This document shows, one piece after another, positions 25,316 through 33,448 of a DNA stretch of 39,075 bases (within the stretch, counting starts at the first letter, position 1; the number at the start of each line of letters is the position of its first letter). The stretch is from Cellulomonas fimi (GTDB lineage: Bacteria; Actinomycetota; Actinomycetes; Actinomycetales; Cellulomonadaceae). Location: contig NZ_JABCJJ010000024.1 in NCBI RefSeq assembly GCF_012952065.1, forward strand, positions 1-39,075, given 5' to 3'. Position numbers and translations under genes: made by a program. Under the pieces are notes generated by a model. The model saw only the letters and a program-made list of their open reading frames with translations. It had not been told where the DNA came from and searched no databases.

Positions 25316-25322
25316 CTTGTCG

Positions 25323-25328
25323 ACTCTA
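25323..25328 (-). promoter_or_regulatory. -10 box TAGAGT, leaderless promoter of the quinone oxidoreductase
   Basis: On the minus strand TAGAGT, CGACAAG and then the GTG start at 25315, a 7-nt gap. Confidence 0.55.
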
Positions 25329-25498
25329 AACCGGGTGTCCAGAATCGAACCGTTTGACCCCGGCGCGGTGAGAAACTTCGCCGGGGCTGCTCATGACCTC
25401 GGGACGGCGAGCCGATGTAGGGGAAACGGCGCCGGACCACCCTGGTCGGGCCGGCCGTCGGCGCATCGCGTCGGCCAGGTGATGGAGAGAGGTAAGCC

Positions 25499-28400
25499 AT
25501 GCTGCGCAGGTTGGGCATCCGCGGGAAGGTTCTAGCGGCCCTTGCCGTGCCCGTGCTCGTCCTGTTCGCTGCTGCGACGCTCTTCTCGGCGCAGGCGGTC
25601 CAGGAGGCGCGTGCGGCCCGAGCGGTCACGCAGCTCATCGGCGTCGCCGACGAGCTCGGCACGCTGACCCGGGCCATGCAGGCCGAGCGGCAGGCATCCC
25701 TGACGCTGATCTCCGACCCGGCGACCCGCCCGGCGCTCGACCAGGCGCGAGCCCAGACCGACGCCGGTGCGGCGGCGGTCACCGCGGTGGTCGACGAGGT
25801 CGACGTCGAAGCCCTCCCGAACGAGGTCATCGTGGCGCTCGCGGGCACCCGTGAGGCGCGTGCGGACCTGCCCGGCATCCGCGACTGGGTGGACGGCAAC
25901 AGCCTGCTGCTCCCGAGCGCGGTCGAGGCCCAGTACAGCTCCATCATCGGCCTCCACGTCGCACAGGCCCGTGTCGTCTCCGACTCGCTGAGCGACCGGG
26001 AGCTGGCCCGCTACTTCAGCGCCTACGGGCTCGTGGGCGAGGCCGGTGAGGCCATGGTCCGTGAGCTCCCGTCGGCCATGCGGGCGATCATGACCCGGGG
26101 TTCGGAGCCCGACTCCGTCCGGGCGCTCGCCGCCCAGACCGCGGCCGACACGGTGCTCCGCGACCAGGCTCGCGAAGCCGTCAACGCGCTCGACCTCGAG
26201 GACGTCACGCTGACGTCGATGGACGCGACCTACGCCGTGCACCGCCTCACGCTCTCCTCCGGCAACCCGGAGGAGATCGCGAAGATCAACCCGGCAGCGT
26301 TCCAGGCCGCGGCCATGGCGGAGCTCGAGGAGCTCGGGACCGTGAACGAGCAGATGCGGGCCGTCGGCGCGGCCATCGCCGACCGGAACTCGGCGGCCGC
26401 GACCCGCGAGGCCGTACTGACGATCGCCATCGCCATCGTCACGTTCATCGTCTCGGTGCTCGTCGCGCTCCTGGTCGCCCGCCAGATCGTCGTCCCGCTG
26501 CGCCGCCTCACCACGGCCGCCGGTGAGGTCCGCAAGCAGCTGCCTCGCCTCGTCGAGCAGGTGTCGATCCCCGGTGAGGGTCCCGACCTCACGCTCGCCC
26601 AGATCCCGGTGAACTCGCGTGACGAGGTCGGCCGGCTCGCGGCCGCGTTCAACTCGGTCAACGCGACCACCATCGAGGTCGCGCAGGAGCAGGCCGCGCT
26701 GCGTGGCTCGATCGCCGAGATGTTCGTCAACGTCGCCCGCCGCGACCAGGTGCTCCTCAACCGGCAGCTGTCCTTCATCGACTCCCTCGAGCGCGCCGAG
26801 GAGGACCCGAACGTCCTCGCGAACCTGTTCCGCCTCGACCACCTCGCCACCCGGATGCGCCGCAACGCCGAGTCGCTCCTGGTGCTCGCCGGGATCGACT
26901 CGGGTCGTCGCATGCGCGACGCCATGCCGCTCTCGGACGTCATCCGCACGGCCTCGTCCGAGATCGAGCAGTACGACCGTGTCCAGCTCGAGCTCGGCGT
27001 CGACCCCGCGATGCTCGGCCACAACGCGCTCCCTGCCGCCCACCTCCTCGCCGAGCTGCTCGAGAACGCCACCGTGTTCTCCGAGCCCGAGGTGCCCGTC
27101 GAGGTCGAGACGTCGATGACGAGCGACGGCACGCACATGGTCGTCGTCGTGCGCGACCACGGCCTCGGGATGTCGGACGCCGAGCTGCAGGCCGCGAACG
27201 AGAAGATCCGGACGTCGAGCGCGGGTGACGTGCTCGGCGCCCAGCGACTGGGCTTCTACGTGGTCGGCCGCCTCGCGAACCGGCTCGACGCCGACGTAAC
27301 GCTCGCCAGGAGCTCGACGGGGAACGGCACGACCGCCACGGTCCGCTTCCCGTCGTCGCTGTTCGACCTCTCCGAGACGCCGCTCTCGAGCCTGGCCGGC
27401 CCGCAGGCCGCCGCCCCGGCGTCGACGCCCACGCAGCGACCCGCCGAGCCCGAGGCGCCCGTCGCGGTCCCCGTGGACCTCGCGGCCCTGACCGACGGAT
27501 CGACCTCGCTCGGCCTGCCTCGTCGCCGTCAGTCGGCGCCCGAGCCGCAGCAGCCGGCCGCCGAGCAGGCGGAGCGGGACGAGAGCAAGATCGTCCTCCC
27601 GCTGCGGAGCGAGCCCAAGCTCGCCCCCGAGCTCGCGGTCGGGGCCGAGGACAGCTGGACCCCGCCGGTCGTCGACGCCGCGGGCCCCCGGCTCCTCCCG
27701 AGCCGCGAGAAGGCGAGCAGCCAGCACTGGGCGCAGCCGGACGACGAGCCGGCCCCGGCCGCCGCGCCGACGCCGCTGCCCCCCGCCGCGCGCAGCAGCC
27801 TCTTCGCGGGTTTCCGCGGCCGCGCGGTCGACGCGCTCCCTCCGGGTGCGGACGCTCCCCTCGAGCGTCGTGCGCCGTCCGACGCCGCGACGGCCGGCGA
27901 CGCCGTGACCGCCGGCGACGCCGTCGCGGGCGCTGCGCAGGTGGCGCCGGCCGGACCGGTCGGTCCGGCGTTCGTGATCCCCGAGCTCGCGCCCGACGAC
28001 GACGCGCCGTGGACCCCGAGGCCCGCCTCGCCGCAGATGCACTCGATGCACCAGGACACGATCCGCCTCGAGCCTGTGGACCTCGAGCCGGTGCCGCACG
28101 AGCCGGTGACGCACGAGCCGGAGACGCACGAGCCGGTGACGTACGAGCCGGTGACGTACGAGCCGGTGGCCGAGCCCGCTTCCGACCTCGAGCTGCATGC
28201 GCCCGTGGCCGAGGTGCCCGCCCCGCAGTCGTCGGTGGAACAGCAGTCGTCGGTCGAGCAGCAGTCGTCGGTCGAGCAGCAGTCGCCGGTGGAGCAGCCG
28301 CTCCCCGCGCGCCGGAGCCCCGGCTTCACCGCGTTCAGCGGCTACGCCGGGTACACGTCGTCGAACGGCGGGGAGCCGGCCGGCTTCGAGCGGACGCTCG

Positions 28401-30016
28401 ACGAGGCCCGGGCGTGGGGTGTCGACCAGCAGGGTGGGGGCGCCGACGGCCGGTCCGGTCAGCAGACCGGGACCGGTGCGGTGGCCGACCCGGCTGCCGC
28501 CGATCAGCCCGCCGCGCACCGGCCCGCCGCGCAGCCTGTGGACGCGCAGCCTGTGGACGCGCAGCCTGTGGACGCGCAGCCTGTCGACGCGCAGCCTGTC
28601 AACGCGTGGCAGGCACCCGCTGAGCGATGGGCTCCGGCCTTCGCGGAGAGCGAGGAGCCGACGCCGGTCGCCGAGAGCTGGGAGCAGCCCGCCGGCCCCG
28701 AGGCGTGGGCTCCGACCCCCGTCGCGGAGACCTGGGCACCGACCCCCGTCGCGAGCACGTGGCAGGCGCCGGAGAGCGAGGAGTGGGCCCCGGCCCAGGC
28801 CGCGCCCGAGCAGGCGGTGGCCGCGGATCAGACGCTGCCCGGGCGCACCCCGGTCGCCTCGTGGCACGCCGAGCCCGCCTCCGCGCCGTCGGTCGAGTGG
28901 CGCGTCGAGCCGACCCCGACCCCGACGACGGCACCGACCGTGGCCCCGGTCGCGGACTGGCATGTCCAGCCGACCTCCAGCGCAGCCCCGGACGCGGCCC
29001 CGACCTCGGCGCCGTCGGTCGGATGGCTGGCCACGCCCGCCTCGAGGCCCGCCTCGACGCCCGCCCCCACGCCGGCGTACGAGCCGACGCCGGTCCCGGG
29101 TCTCGCGCCGACCCCGACGGGCACGGCCGCCGCACCGGCATCGCCGTTCCCGGTCCCGCCCGCAGCCGAGCCGCGCAAGGGCTTCTTCGGATGGCTGCGG
29201 CGCAAGTCGGGGGACGACCAGCACGCACACGCCCCTGTGCCGGCAGCGGCCACAGCTCCGGCGGGACCCATGGCGGCCTCCGCCCCGGTCGCCGAGACGC
29301 CCGCGCCGTCGGTGCCCGCCGGTCCGCCCGTCCGCTCGTCCGCCTGGGACTCGACGCCCGGTGCCCACGCCGACTCCGACGCCCCCGCGTCCGACGGTCG
29401 CTGGACGTCCGCCGTCCCGGCGGCACCGCGATGGAGCCCGCAGCAGCACGACGTCGAGCCTTCGGCACCGGCTGCGCCCCCGGCTGCGACCTCCTTCACG
29501 CCGGCCGCGCCGGCCGAGAGCTGGTCCGCGCCCACGTGGTCGGCCGAGCACGCGGCCGCGGCTGCGGCGCCGGAGGACAACGGGGGGCGGCTCCCGTCCC
29601 CGTCGCTCCCGGCAGCAGTCGCGCGGCGTCCGGTGTCCCCGGGAGTTCTCGACGGAGAGGTGGCTGCGATGCTCGCGCTCCGGTCCGACATCCAGGAGCA
29701 GGCGCTCGCCGAGCTCAGCCAGCTGTCCGCCTACCGGCCGAGTGCGGTCGGTACCAGCGGGACCGGGGGCGGCGCGACGCTGCAGCGCCGAGTCCCCACC
29801 GCCATCCCGGCCGCCCCGGAGATCGTTCTCCCCGACGGCGACCGGCCCACCGCACGGGATGCGGAGCAGCTGCGTTCGCGGCTGTCGAGCTTCCAGTCCG
29901 GTACGAGCCGCGGACGTCGCGCGGCTGACGGACCTGCCGACGGCGAGTCCGCGAGGGGCGACGAGCCCCCCGTCGACCGTGGATCTCATGACCACACACC
30001 GGCACCGACATGGTGA
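25499..30016 (+). CDS. cvnA: Conservon sensor histidine kinase (CvnA-like) with a giant repeat-rich C-terminal tail
   Basis: The 1505-residue protein starts at ATG 25499 behind AGAGAGG. Helix 1 (about 13-31) and helix 2 (about 304-329) flank an extracytoplasmic NIT (nitrate/nitrite-sensor) domain. A HAMP-like region (330-400) follows, then the dimerisation segment with phospho-acceptor candidate His in FRLDHLATRMRRNAESLLVL near 443. The ATPase domain has N-box ELLENATVFS near 518, VRDHGLGM near 553 and the G2 region around QRLGFYVVGRLANRL. Catalytic similarity ends near 622. The remaining 880 or so residues are Pro/Ala/Glu-rich with tandem repeats (EPVT[H/Y], QSSVEQ, AQPVD), a basic aromatic patch GFFGWLRRK near 1227 and a conserved-looking helix GVLDGEVAAMLALRSDIQEQALAEL near 1378. 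The GTPase-linked partners follow downstream. Confidence 0.93.
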   Translation: MLRRLGIRGKVLAALAVPVLVLFAAATLFSAQAVQEARAARAVTQLIGVADELGTLTRAMQAERQASLTLISDPATRPALDQARAQTDAGAAAVTAVVDEVDVEALPNEVIVALAGTREARADLPGIRDWVDGNSLLLPSAVEAQYSSIIGLHVAQARVVSDSLSDRELARYFSAYGLVGEAGEAMVRELPSAMRAIMTRGSEPDSVRALAAQTAADTVLRDQAREAVNALDLEDVTLTSMDATYAVHRLTLSSGNPEEIAKINPAAFQAAAMAELEELGTVNEQMRAVGAAIADRNSAAATREAVLTIAIAIVTFIVSVLVALLVARQIVVPLRRLTTAAGEVRKQLPRLVEQVSIPGEGPDLTLAQIPVNSRDEVGRLAAAFNSVNATTIEVAQEQAALRGSIAEMFVNVARRDQVLLNRQLSFIDSLERAEEDPNVLANLFRLDHLATRMRRNAESLLVLAGIDSGRRMRDAMPLSDVIRTASSEIEQYDRVQLELGVDPAMLGHNALPAAHLLAELLENATVFSEPEVPVEVETSMTSDGTHMVVVVRDHGLGMSDAELQAANEKIRTSSAGDVLGAQRLGFYVVGRLANRLDADVTLARSSTGNGTTATVRFPSSLFDLSETPLSSLAGPQAAAPASTPTQRPAEPEAPVAVPVDLAALTDGSTSLGLPRRRQSAPEPQQPAAEQAERDESKIVLPLRSEPKLAPELAVGAEDSWTPPVVDAAGPRLLPSREKASSQHWAQPDDEPAPAAAPTPLPPAARSSLFAGFRGRAVDALPPGADAPLERRAPSDAATAGDAVTAGDAVAGAAQVAPAGPVGPAFVIPELAPDDDAPWTPRPASPQMHSMHQDTIRLEPVDLEPVPHEPVTHEPETHEPVTYEPVTYEPVAEPASDLELHAPVAEVPAPQSSVEQQSSVEQQSSVEQQSPVEQPLPARRSPGFTAFSGYAGYTSSNGGEPAGFERTLDEARAWGVDQQGGGADGRSGQQTGTGAVADPAAADQPAAHRPAAQPVDAQPVDAQPVDAQPVDAQPVNAWQAPAERWAPAFAESEEPTPVAESWEQPAGPEAWAPTPVAETWAPTPVASTWQAPESEEWAPAQAAPEQAVAADQTLPGRTPVASWHAEPASAPSVEWRVEPTPTPTTAPTVAPVADWHVQPTSSAAPDAAPTSAPSVGWLATPASRPASTPAPTPAYEPTPVPGLAPTPTGTAAAPASPFPVPPAAEPRKGFFGWLRRKSGDDQHAHAPVPAAATAPAGPMAASAPVAETPAPSVPAGPPVRSSAWDSTPGAHADSDAPASDGRWTSAVPAAPRWSPQQHDVEPSAPAAPPAATSFTPAAPAESWSAPTWSAEHAAAAAAPEDNGGRLPSPSLPAAVARRPVSPGVLDGEVAAMLALRSDIQEQALAELSQLSAYRPSAVGTSGTGGGATLQRRVPTAIPAAPEIVLPDGDRPTARDAEQLRSRLSSFQSGTSRGRRAADGPADGESARGDEPPVDRGSHDHTPAPTW
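28085..28168 (+). repeat. 15-nt coding repeat (EPVTH/EPVTY pentapeptide)
   Basis: Within the cvnA tail, about 5-6 units of 15 nt (GAGCCGGTGACGCAC type) encode pentapeptides around residues 862-890. Units differ mainly by His/Tyr and Val/Glu swaps. Confidence 0.85.
28226..28297 (+). repeat. 18-nt coding repeat (QSSVEQ hexapeptide, four units)
   Basis: Four 18-nt units encode QSSVEQ or QSPVEQ near residues 910-933 of the cvnA product. Near identity at the DNA level suggests recent expansion. Confidence 0.85.
28529..28603 (+). repeat. 15-nt coding repeat (AQPVD pentapeptide, five units)
   Basis: Five 15-nt units (GCGCAGCCTGTGGAC and variants) encode AQPVD four times and AQPVN once near residues 1011-1035. 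Three units are identical and the fourth and fifth differ by one and two bases. Confidence 0.85.
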
Positions 30017-30068
30017 CCATGGGATCTCGTGCCGCCGGCATCTCCGGCGAATCTCTCAAGGAGGAAGA

Positions 30069-30518
30069 GTGACAGCGCTCAGCACCGAGGCGGCCAACTT
30101 CGGCTGGCTCCTGGACAACTTCGTCCGTACCGTGCCGGGGACCCGGCACACCATGGTCGTCTCGGCGGACGGGCTGCTCATGGCCATGTCGGACCAGCTC
30201 GACCGGACCAGCGGCGACCAGCTCGCCGCCATCGTCTCGGGGATGTCCAGCCTGACCCGCGGAGCCTCGCGCCAGCTGCGGGCCGGCGAGGTCCGCCAGG
30301 CGATCATCGAGATGGACAACCTCTTCCTGTTCCTCATGAGCGTCTCGAACGGCTCCGTCCTCGCGGTCGTCGCCGACTCGAGCTGCGACGTCGGCCTCAT
30401 CGGCTACGAGATGGCGATGCTCGTCTCGCGCACCGAGGCGACGCTGACGCCTCAGCTCATCACGGAGATGCGTGGACAGCTCCCGGTCGACGGGGCCACG
30501 CGGACCCCGGTCGGGTGA
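30069..30518 (+). CDS. cvnB: Roadblock/LC7-domain protein (conservon CvnB-like)
   Basis: The 149-residue protein is a single roadblock/LC7 domain: NFGWLLDNFVRTVPGTRHTMVVSADGLLMAMS, then DQLAAIVSGMSSLTRGASRQL and the strand NLFLFLMSVSNGSVLAVVADSSCDVGLIGYEMAMLV. In conservons such proteins dimerise and act as a platform or GTPase-activating partner for the Ras-like GTPase encoded two genes later. The start is GTG 30069, certain from a perfect AAGGAGG 4 nt upstream. It lies 52 nt after cvnA and 4 nt before the DUF742 gene. It should be cytosolic and recruited to the kinase. Confidence 0.95.
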   Translation: MTALSTEAANFGWLLDNFVRTVPGTRHTMVVSADGLLMAMSDQLDRTSGDQLAAIVSGMSSLTRGASRQLRAGEVRQAIIEMDNLFLFLMSVSNGSVLAVVADSSCDVGLIGYEMAMLVSRTEATLTPQLITEMRGQLPVDGATRTPVG

Positions 30519-30522
30519 CCCG

Positions 30523-30906
30523 ATGACGGAACACGTGGAGTACGAGGCGCGAACGGTCCGGCCCTACGCCGTGACCGGCGGGCGGGTACGCACGACGAGC
30601 TCCGACGCCCCGCTGCCGCTCGAGGCCCTGGTGGAGGTCATGCCCGGCGCCGTCGGCGGGCAGGGCCTCACCCCGGAGAAGCGGGCGATCCTGCAGCACG
30701 CCGCCCACACGTACGTCTCGATCGCCGAGCTCTCGGCGCTGCTGCACCTGCCCCTCGGGGTCGTCCGCATCATCGTGGCCGACCTTACGGACGCGAAGTA
30801 CATCCGCGTCCACACCTCGACCCCGGTGGACGTCCACACCGGACAGTCACCTGCCCTGTCCCTGAGCGTGCTGGAGAGTGTTCTCAATGGCATTTCCGCC
30901 CTCTGA
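30523..30906 (+). CDS. cvnC: DUF742 protein (conservon CvnC-like)
   Basis: The 127-residue protein opens with the family motif VRPYAVTGGRVRTT. It continues with a winged-helix-like segment: LTPEKRAILQHAAHTYVSIAELSALLHLPLGVVRIIVADLTDAKYIRVH. DUF742 proteins occur almost only in conservons and resemble MarR/helix-turn-helix domains, so a DNA- or protein-binding role is plausible but unproven. ATG 30523 follows the cvnB stop by 4 nt. The last 20 nt overlap the GTPase gene, so the three small genes are translationally coupled. Confidence 0.95.
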   Translation: MTEHVEYEARTVRPYAVTGGRVRTTSSDAPLPLEALVEVMPGAVGGQGLTPEKRAILQHAAHTYVSIAELSALLHLPLGVVRIIVADLTDAKYIRVHTSTPVDVHTGQSPALSLSVLESVLNGISAL

Positions 30907-31498
30907 CACCGCGGTGGCCGCCCCGACGGCCACTGGCGGAAATGTCGCGCCCACCGTCGTCAAGATCGTCGTGGCAGGCGGCTTCGCCGTCGGCAAGACG
31001 ACCTTCATCGGGTCGATCTCCGACATCGAGCCGCTCAACACCGAGGCGGCCATGACCGAGCACTCCCTCGGCGTCGACGACGCCGGTGGGGTCTCCGACC
31101 GCAAGACGACCACGACCGTGGCGATGGACTTCGGTCGCATCGCCCTGCCCGGGTCGCTGTGGCTGTACCTGTTCGGCACGCCCGGTCAGGACCGCTTCCT
31201 CTTCATGTGGGACGACCTGGTCCGCGGTGCCATCGGCGCCGTCGTCCTCGTCGACACCGATCGCCTCGAGCAGTGCTTCCCGGCGATCGACTACTTCGAG
31301 AGCCGCGGCATCCCGTTCGTGGTCGGGGTCAACTGCTTCGACGGCGTCGCCAAGCACCAGCTCGACGACGTCCGGGAGGCGCTGCAGATCCCGGCGCACG
31401 TCCCCGTGCTGTACACCGACGCGCGCTCGCGCGCGGCGACCAAGCAGGCGCTCATCCAGCTCGTCCAGCTCGCGATGGAGCGGCTGCGCGGCGCCTGA
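30887..31498 (+). CDS. cvnD: MglA/Ras-like GTPase (conservon CvnD-like)
   Basis: The 203-residue GTP-binding protein shows the P-loop GGFAVGKTTFIGSIS near 31, a switch region with KTTTTVAMDFGRIAL, the G3 motif LFGTPGQDRFLFMWDDLVRGA (DxxG replaced by GTPG, as is normal in this family) and a G4-like VGVNCFDG (N-x-x-D) near 145. It is expected to cycle between GTP and GDP and bind the roadblock protein, relaying the kinase state. ATG 30887 is preferred over GTG 30878 because GGAGAG lies 8 nt upstream. It overlaps the DUF742 gene by 20 nt. No cytochrome P450 (CvnE) gene follows, unlike some Streptomyces conservons. Confidence 0.96.
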   Translation: MAFPPSDTAVAAPTATGGNVAPTVVKIVVAGGFAVGKTTFIGSISDIEPLNTEAAMTEHSLGVDDAGGVSDRKTTTTVAMDFGRIALPGSLWLYLFGTPGQDRFLFMWDDLVRGAIGAVVLVDTDRLEQCFPAIDYFESRGIPFVVGVNCFDGVAKHQLDDVREALQIPAHVPVLYTDARSRAATKQALIQLVQLAMERLRGA

Positions 31499-31509
31499 GC
31501 GCTCGACGT

Positions 31510-31554
31510 GACAGCCCCGGTCGGCCCTCCCCCCAGCGGCCGACCGGGGCTGTC
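31510..31554 (+). terminator. Perfect 17-bp terminator hairpin closing the conservon
   Basis: 31510-31526 pairs perfectly with 31538-31554 around an 11-nt C-rich loop, starting 12 nt after the cvnD stop. There is no T-run, as is common for actinobacterial terminators. Confidence 0.85.
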
Positions 31555-31598
31555 GCGCGCCCCCGGTCGGCCGCGTCGGCGAGGCGCCCGACCCTGGC

Positions 31599-31604
31599 TA
31601 GGCT
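31599..31604 (+). promoter_or_regulatory. Putative -10 box (TAGGCT) of the PIN gene
   Basis: TAGGCT lies after the conservon terminator and about 48 nt before ATG 31653, giving the PIN gene its own promoter. The leader holds only a weak G-rich ribosome site. Confidence 0.4.
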
Positions 31605-31652
31605 CGGAGCCCTGACAGCCCCACGGGGGCACGCCACGGGGATCGGGGCAGC

Positions 31653-32102
31653 ATGCTGGTCTACGTCGACGGGTCGGCGCTGAGCCGCTACCTGCTCGAC
31701 CTGCCCGGCTCGCGTGAGTGGCGGGCGTGGGCCGAGGCGTTCGAGCCGTCCTTCGTCACGACGCCGCTCGGGCTCACCGAGCTCAGCCGCGTGGCGCAGG
31801 GGCTGGACGCCGGGGGTCGGACGCGCGCCCACGAGGTGGGCGAGCGGCTCACCGTCGTGCGGTTCTCCGACCAGACGCTCGCGGCCGCGGCGACGGCGCC
31901 CGGGTCGCTCTCGCCGTTCGCCGCGCTCCATCTGGGCACCGCCGTGGCGCACCCCGACATCACGATGCTCGCGACCTACGACGCGCTGCTCGCGCGCGAG
32001 GCCGACACGTACGGGCTGGCGATCGTCTCCCCGGGGTACCCGGAGGGCTGGTGGTTCCGGCGTCGTCCGACGGATGCGGCGTCGCCACCGGGTGCGGGCT
32101 AG
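31653..32102 (+). CDS. Orphan PIN-domain protein (VapC-like, one acidic residue replaced)
   Basis: The 149-residue protein has the PIN-fold pattern: Asp6 in LVYVDGSALSRYLL, Glu near 43 in GLTELSRVAQ and Asp near 110 in TMLATYDALLAREA. The motif that is usually (D)ALHLA reads FAALHLGTA, so one canonical metal-binding Asp is Ala; activity may be reduced. PIN proteins are Mg-dependent ribonucleases, most often VapC toxins. No antitoxin gene adjoins it: upstream is the conservon terminator, and downstream is the convergent TRAP operon 17 nt away. It may be a solitary housekeeping PIN protein rather than a toxin. Codon use matches the neighbours. Confidence 0.8.
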   Translation: MLVYVDGSALSRYLLDLPGSREWRAWAEAFEPSFVTTPLGLTELSRVAQGLDAGGRTRAHEVGERLTVVRFSDQTLAAAATAPGSLSPFAALHLGTAVAHPDITMLATYDALLAREADTYGLAIVSPGYPEGWWFRRRPTDAASPPGAG

Positions 32103-32119
32103 GGCAGGGTCAGGGAGGG

Positions 32120-33439
32120 CTAGGGCGCCGTCGCGACCAGGCCGAGCTGGGTCGGGAGCCACAGCGACAGCTGCGGCAGGAAGACGACCACGAACAGGCC
32201 GACGATCAACGCGAGGAGGAACGGCACCAGCTTCGCCGCCACGGGCTCGATGCGGAGCCCGGCGACGCGTGCGCCGACGAAGAGCACGTTCCCGACCGGC
32301 GGCGTGATCACCCCGACGCTGAGGTTGTAGACGATCATCGTGCCGAAGTGGATCGGGTCGATGCCGAACTGCGACACGATCGGCAGGAAGATCGGCGTGA
32401 AGATGAGGATCGCCGGCGTCGGGTCCATGAAGGTCCCGACGATCAGCAGGATGACCATCATGAGGACGAGGATCGCCGTCGGGTTCTCGGTGAGCGCGAG
32501 GATCCCGGCCGAGATGGTGTCCGGCACGCGGGCGAAGGACATCACGAACGAGAGCGCCGACGACACGCCGACGAGCAGCATGACGATCGCCGTCGTCCGC
32601 GCCGCGTCGAGCAGGATGCCCGGCAGCTCGGAGACCTTGAGCATGCGGTACGCGAACCCGAGGACGAGGCAGTAGACCACCGCGATCGCCGCCGACTCCG
32701 TCGCCGTGAAGAGCCCGGCGAGGATGCCGCCGATCACGATGATGATCATCAGCAGCGACGGGACGGCCTTCCAGAGCGTGACCAGCACCTGCTTCCCGGT
32801 GACCCGGGGGCTGACCTGGATCGAGTCGCGGTTCCGTGCGACGTAGAGCGCGACGACGAGCATGCAGGCGATGACCCAGACGAGGCCCGGGCCGACACCG
32901 GCCATGAAGAGCGCGGCGATCGACGTCCCGCTCACCAGCGAGTAGACGATGAACGTGTTGCTCGGAGGGATCAGCATCCCGGCGGGCGCGGAGGCGACGT
33001 TGACCGCCGCGGAGAACCTCGGGTCGTACCCCTCCTTCGCCTGGCGCGGACCCATCACGGTCCCGACGGCCGCGGCTGCCGCCACGGCCGCGCCGCTGAC
33101 CGCGCCGAACATGGCGTTCGCGACGACGTTCGTCTGGGCGAGCGACCCGGGCGCCCGACCGACCAGCACCTTGGCGGCGTCGATCAGTCGGCCCGCGATG
33201 CCTCCGTTGTTCATGAGGACCCCGGCGAGCACGAAGAACGGGATCGCGAGCAGGGGGAACGAGTTGATGCCGGTGAACATGCGCTGCGAGGTGACGAGCA
33301 CGGCCCCCTCGAGCCCCACGAGCGCGATCACGGCGAGCAGCGACGACAGGCCGATGGCGATCGCGATCGGTGTGCTGGACGCGATCATGAGGACGATGCT
33401 GACCAGCAGGATGAGTGCGGCGAGCGCTCCAGGGTCCAT
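32120..33439 (-). CDS. dctM: TRAP transporter large permease, DctM-like
   Basis: The 439-residue polytopic membrane protein of the DctM/ion-transporter superfamily shows FPLLAIPFFVLAGVLMNNGGIAGRLIDAAK, PSNTFIVYSLVSGTSIAALFMAG and LIVGTFMDPTPAILIFTPIFLPI, the hairpin loops that bind sodium and substrate. It carries the transport path of a sodium-driven importer that works with DctP and DctQ. ATG 33439 has AGGAG just upstream, overlapping the dctQ stop region (9 nt between genes). It is the last gene of a three-gene minus-strand operon. Confidence 0.95.
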   Translation of the reverse strand: MDPGALAALILLVSIVLMIASSTPIAIAIGLSSLLAVIALVGLEGAVLVTSQRMFTGINSFPLLAIPFFVLAGVLMNNGGIAGRLIDAAKVLVGRAPGSLAQTNVVANAMFGAVSGAAVAAAAAVGTVMGPRQAKEGYDPRFSAAVNVASAPAGMLIPPSNTFIVYSLVSGTSIAALFMAGVGPGLVWVIACMLVVALYVARNRDSIQVSPRVTGKQVLVTLWKAVPSLLMIIIVIGGILAGLFTATESAAIAVVYCLVLGFAYRMLKVSELPGILLDAARTTAIVMLLVGVSSALSFVMSFARVPDTISAGILALTENPTAILVLMMVILLIVGTFMDPTPAILIFTPIFLPIVSQFGIDPIHFGTMIVYNLSVGVITPPVGNVLFVGARVAGLRIEPVAAKLVPFLLALIVGLFVVVFLPQLSLWLPTQLGLVATAP

Positions 33440-33448
33440 GGTCGTCTC

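Noticed and set aside
28085-28603. CRISPR-like direct repeats.
   Set aside because: Units are 15-18 nt, contiguous without spacers and in frame with a coding sequence.
25532-29995. A minus-strand open frame of almost 1,490 codons opposite the conservon kinase.
   Set aside because: High GC with strong GC3 bias on the plus strand creates long antisense open frames. The translation is Arg/Gly-rich, without recognisable domains, while the plus strand encodes a full kinase.
31653-32102. VapBC toxin-antitoxin module.
   Set aside because: No antitoxin-sized gene adjoins the PIN gene: a terminator lies upstream and the convergent TRAP operon downstream.
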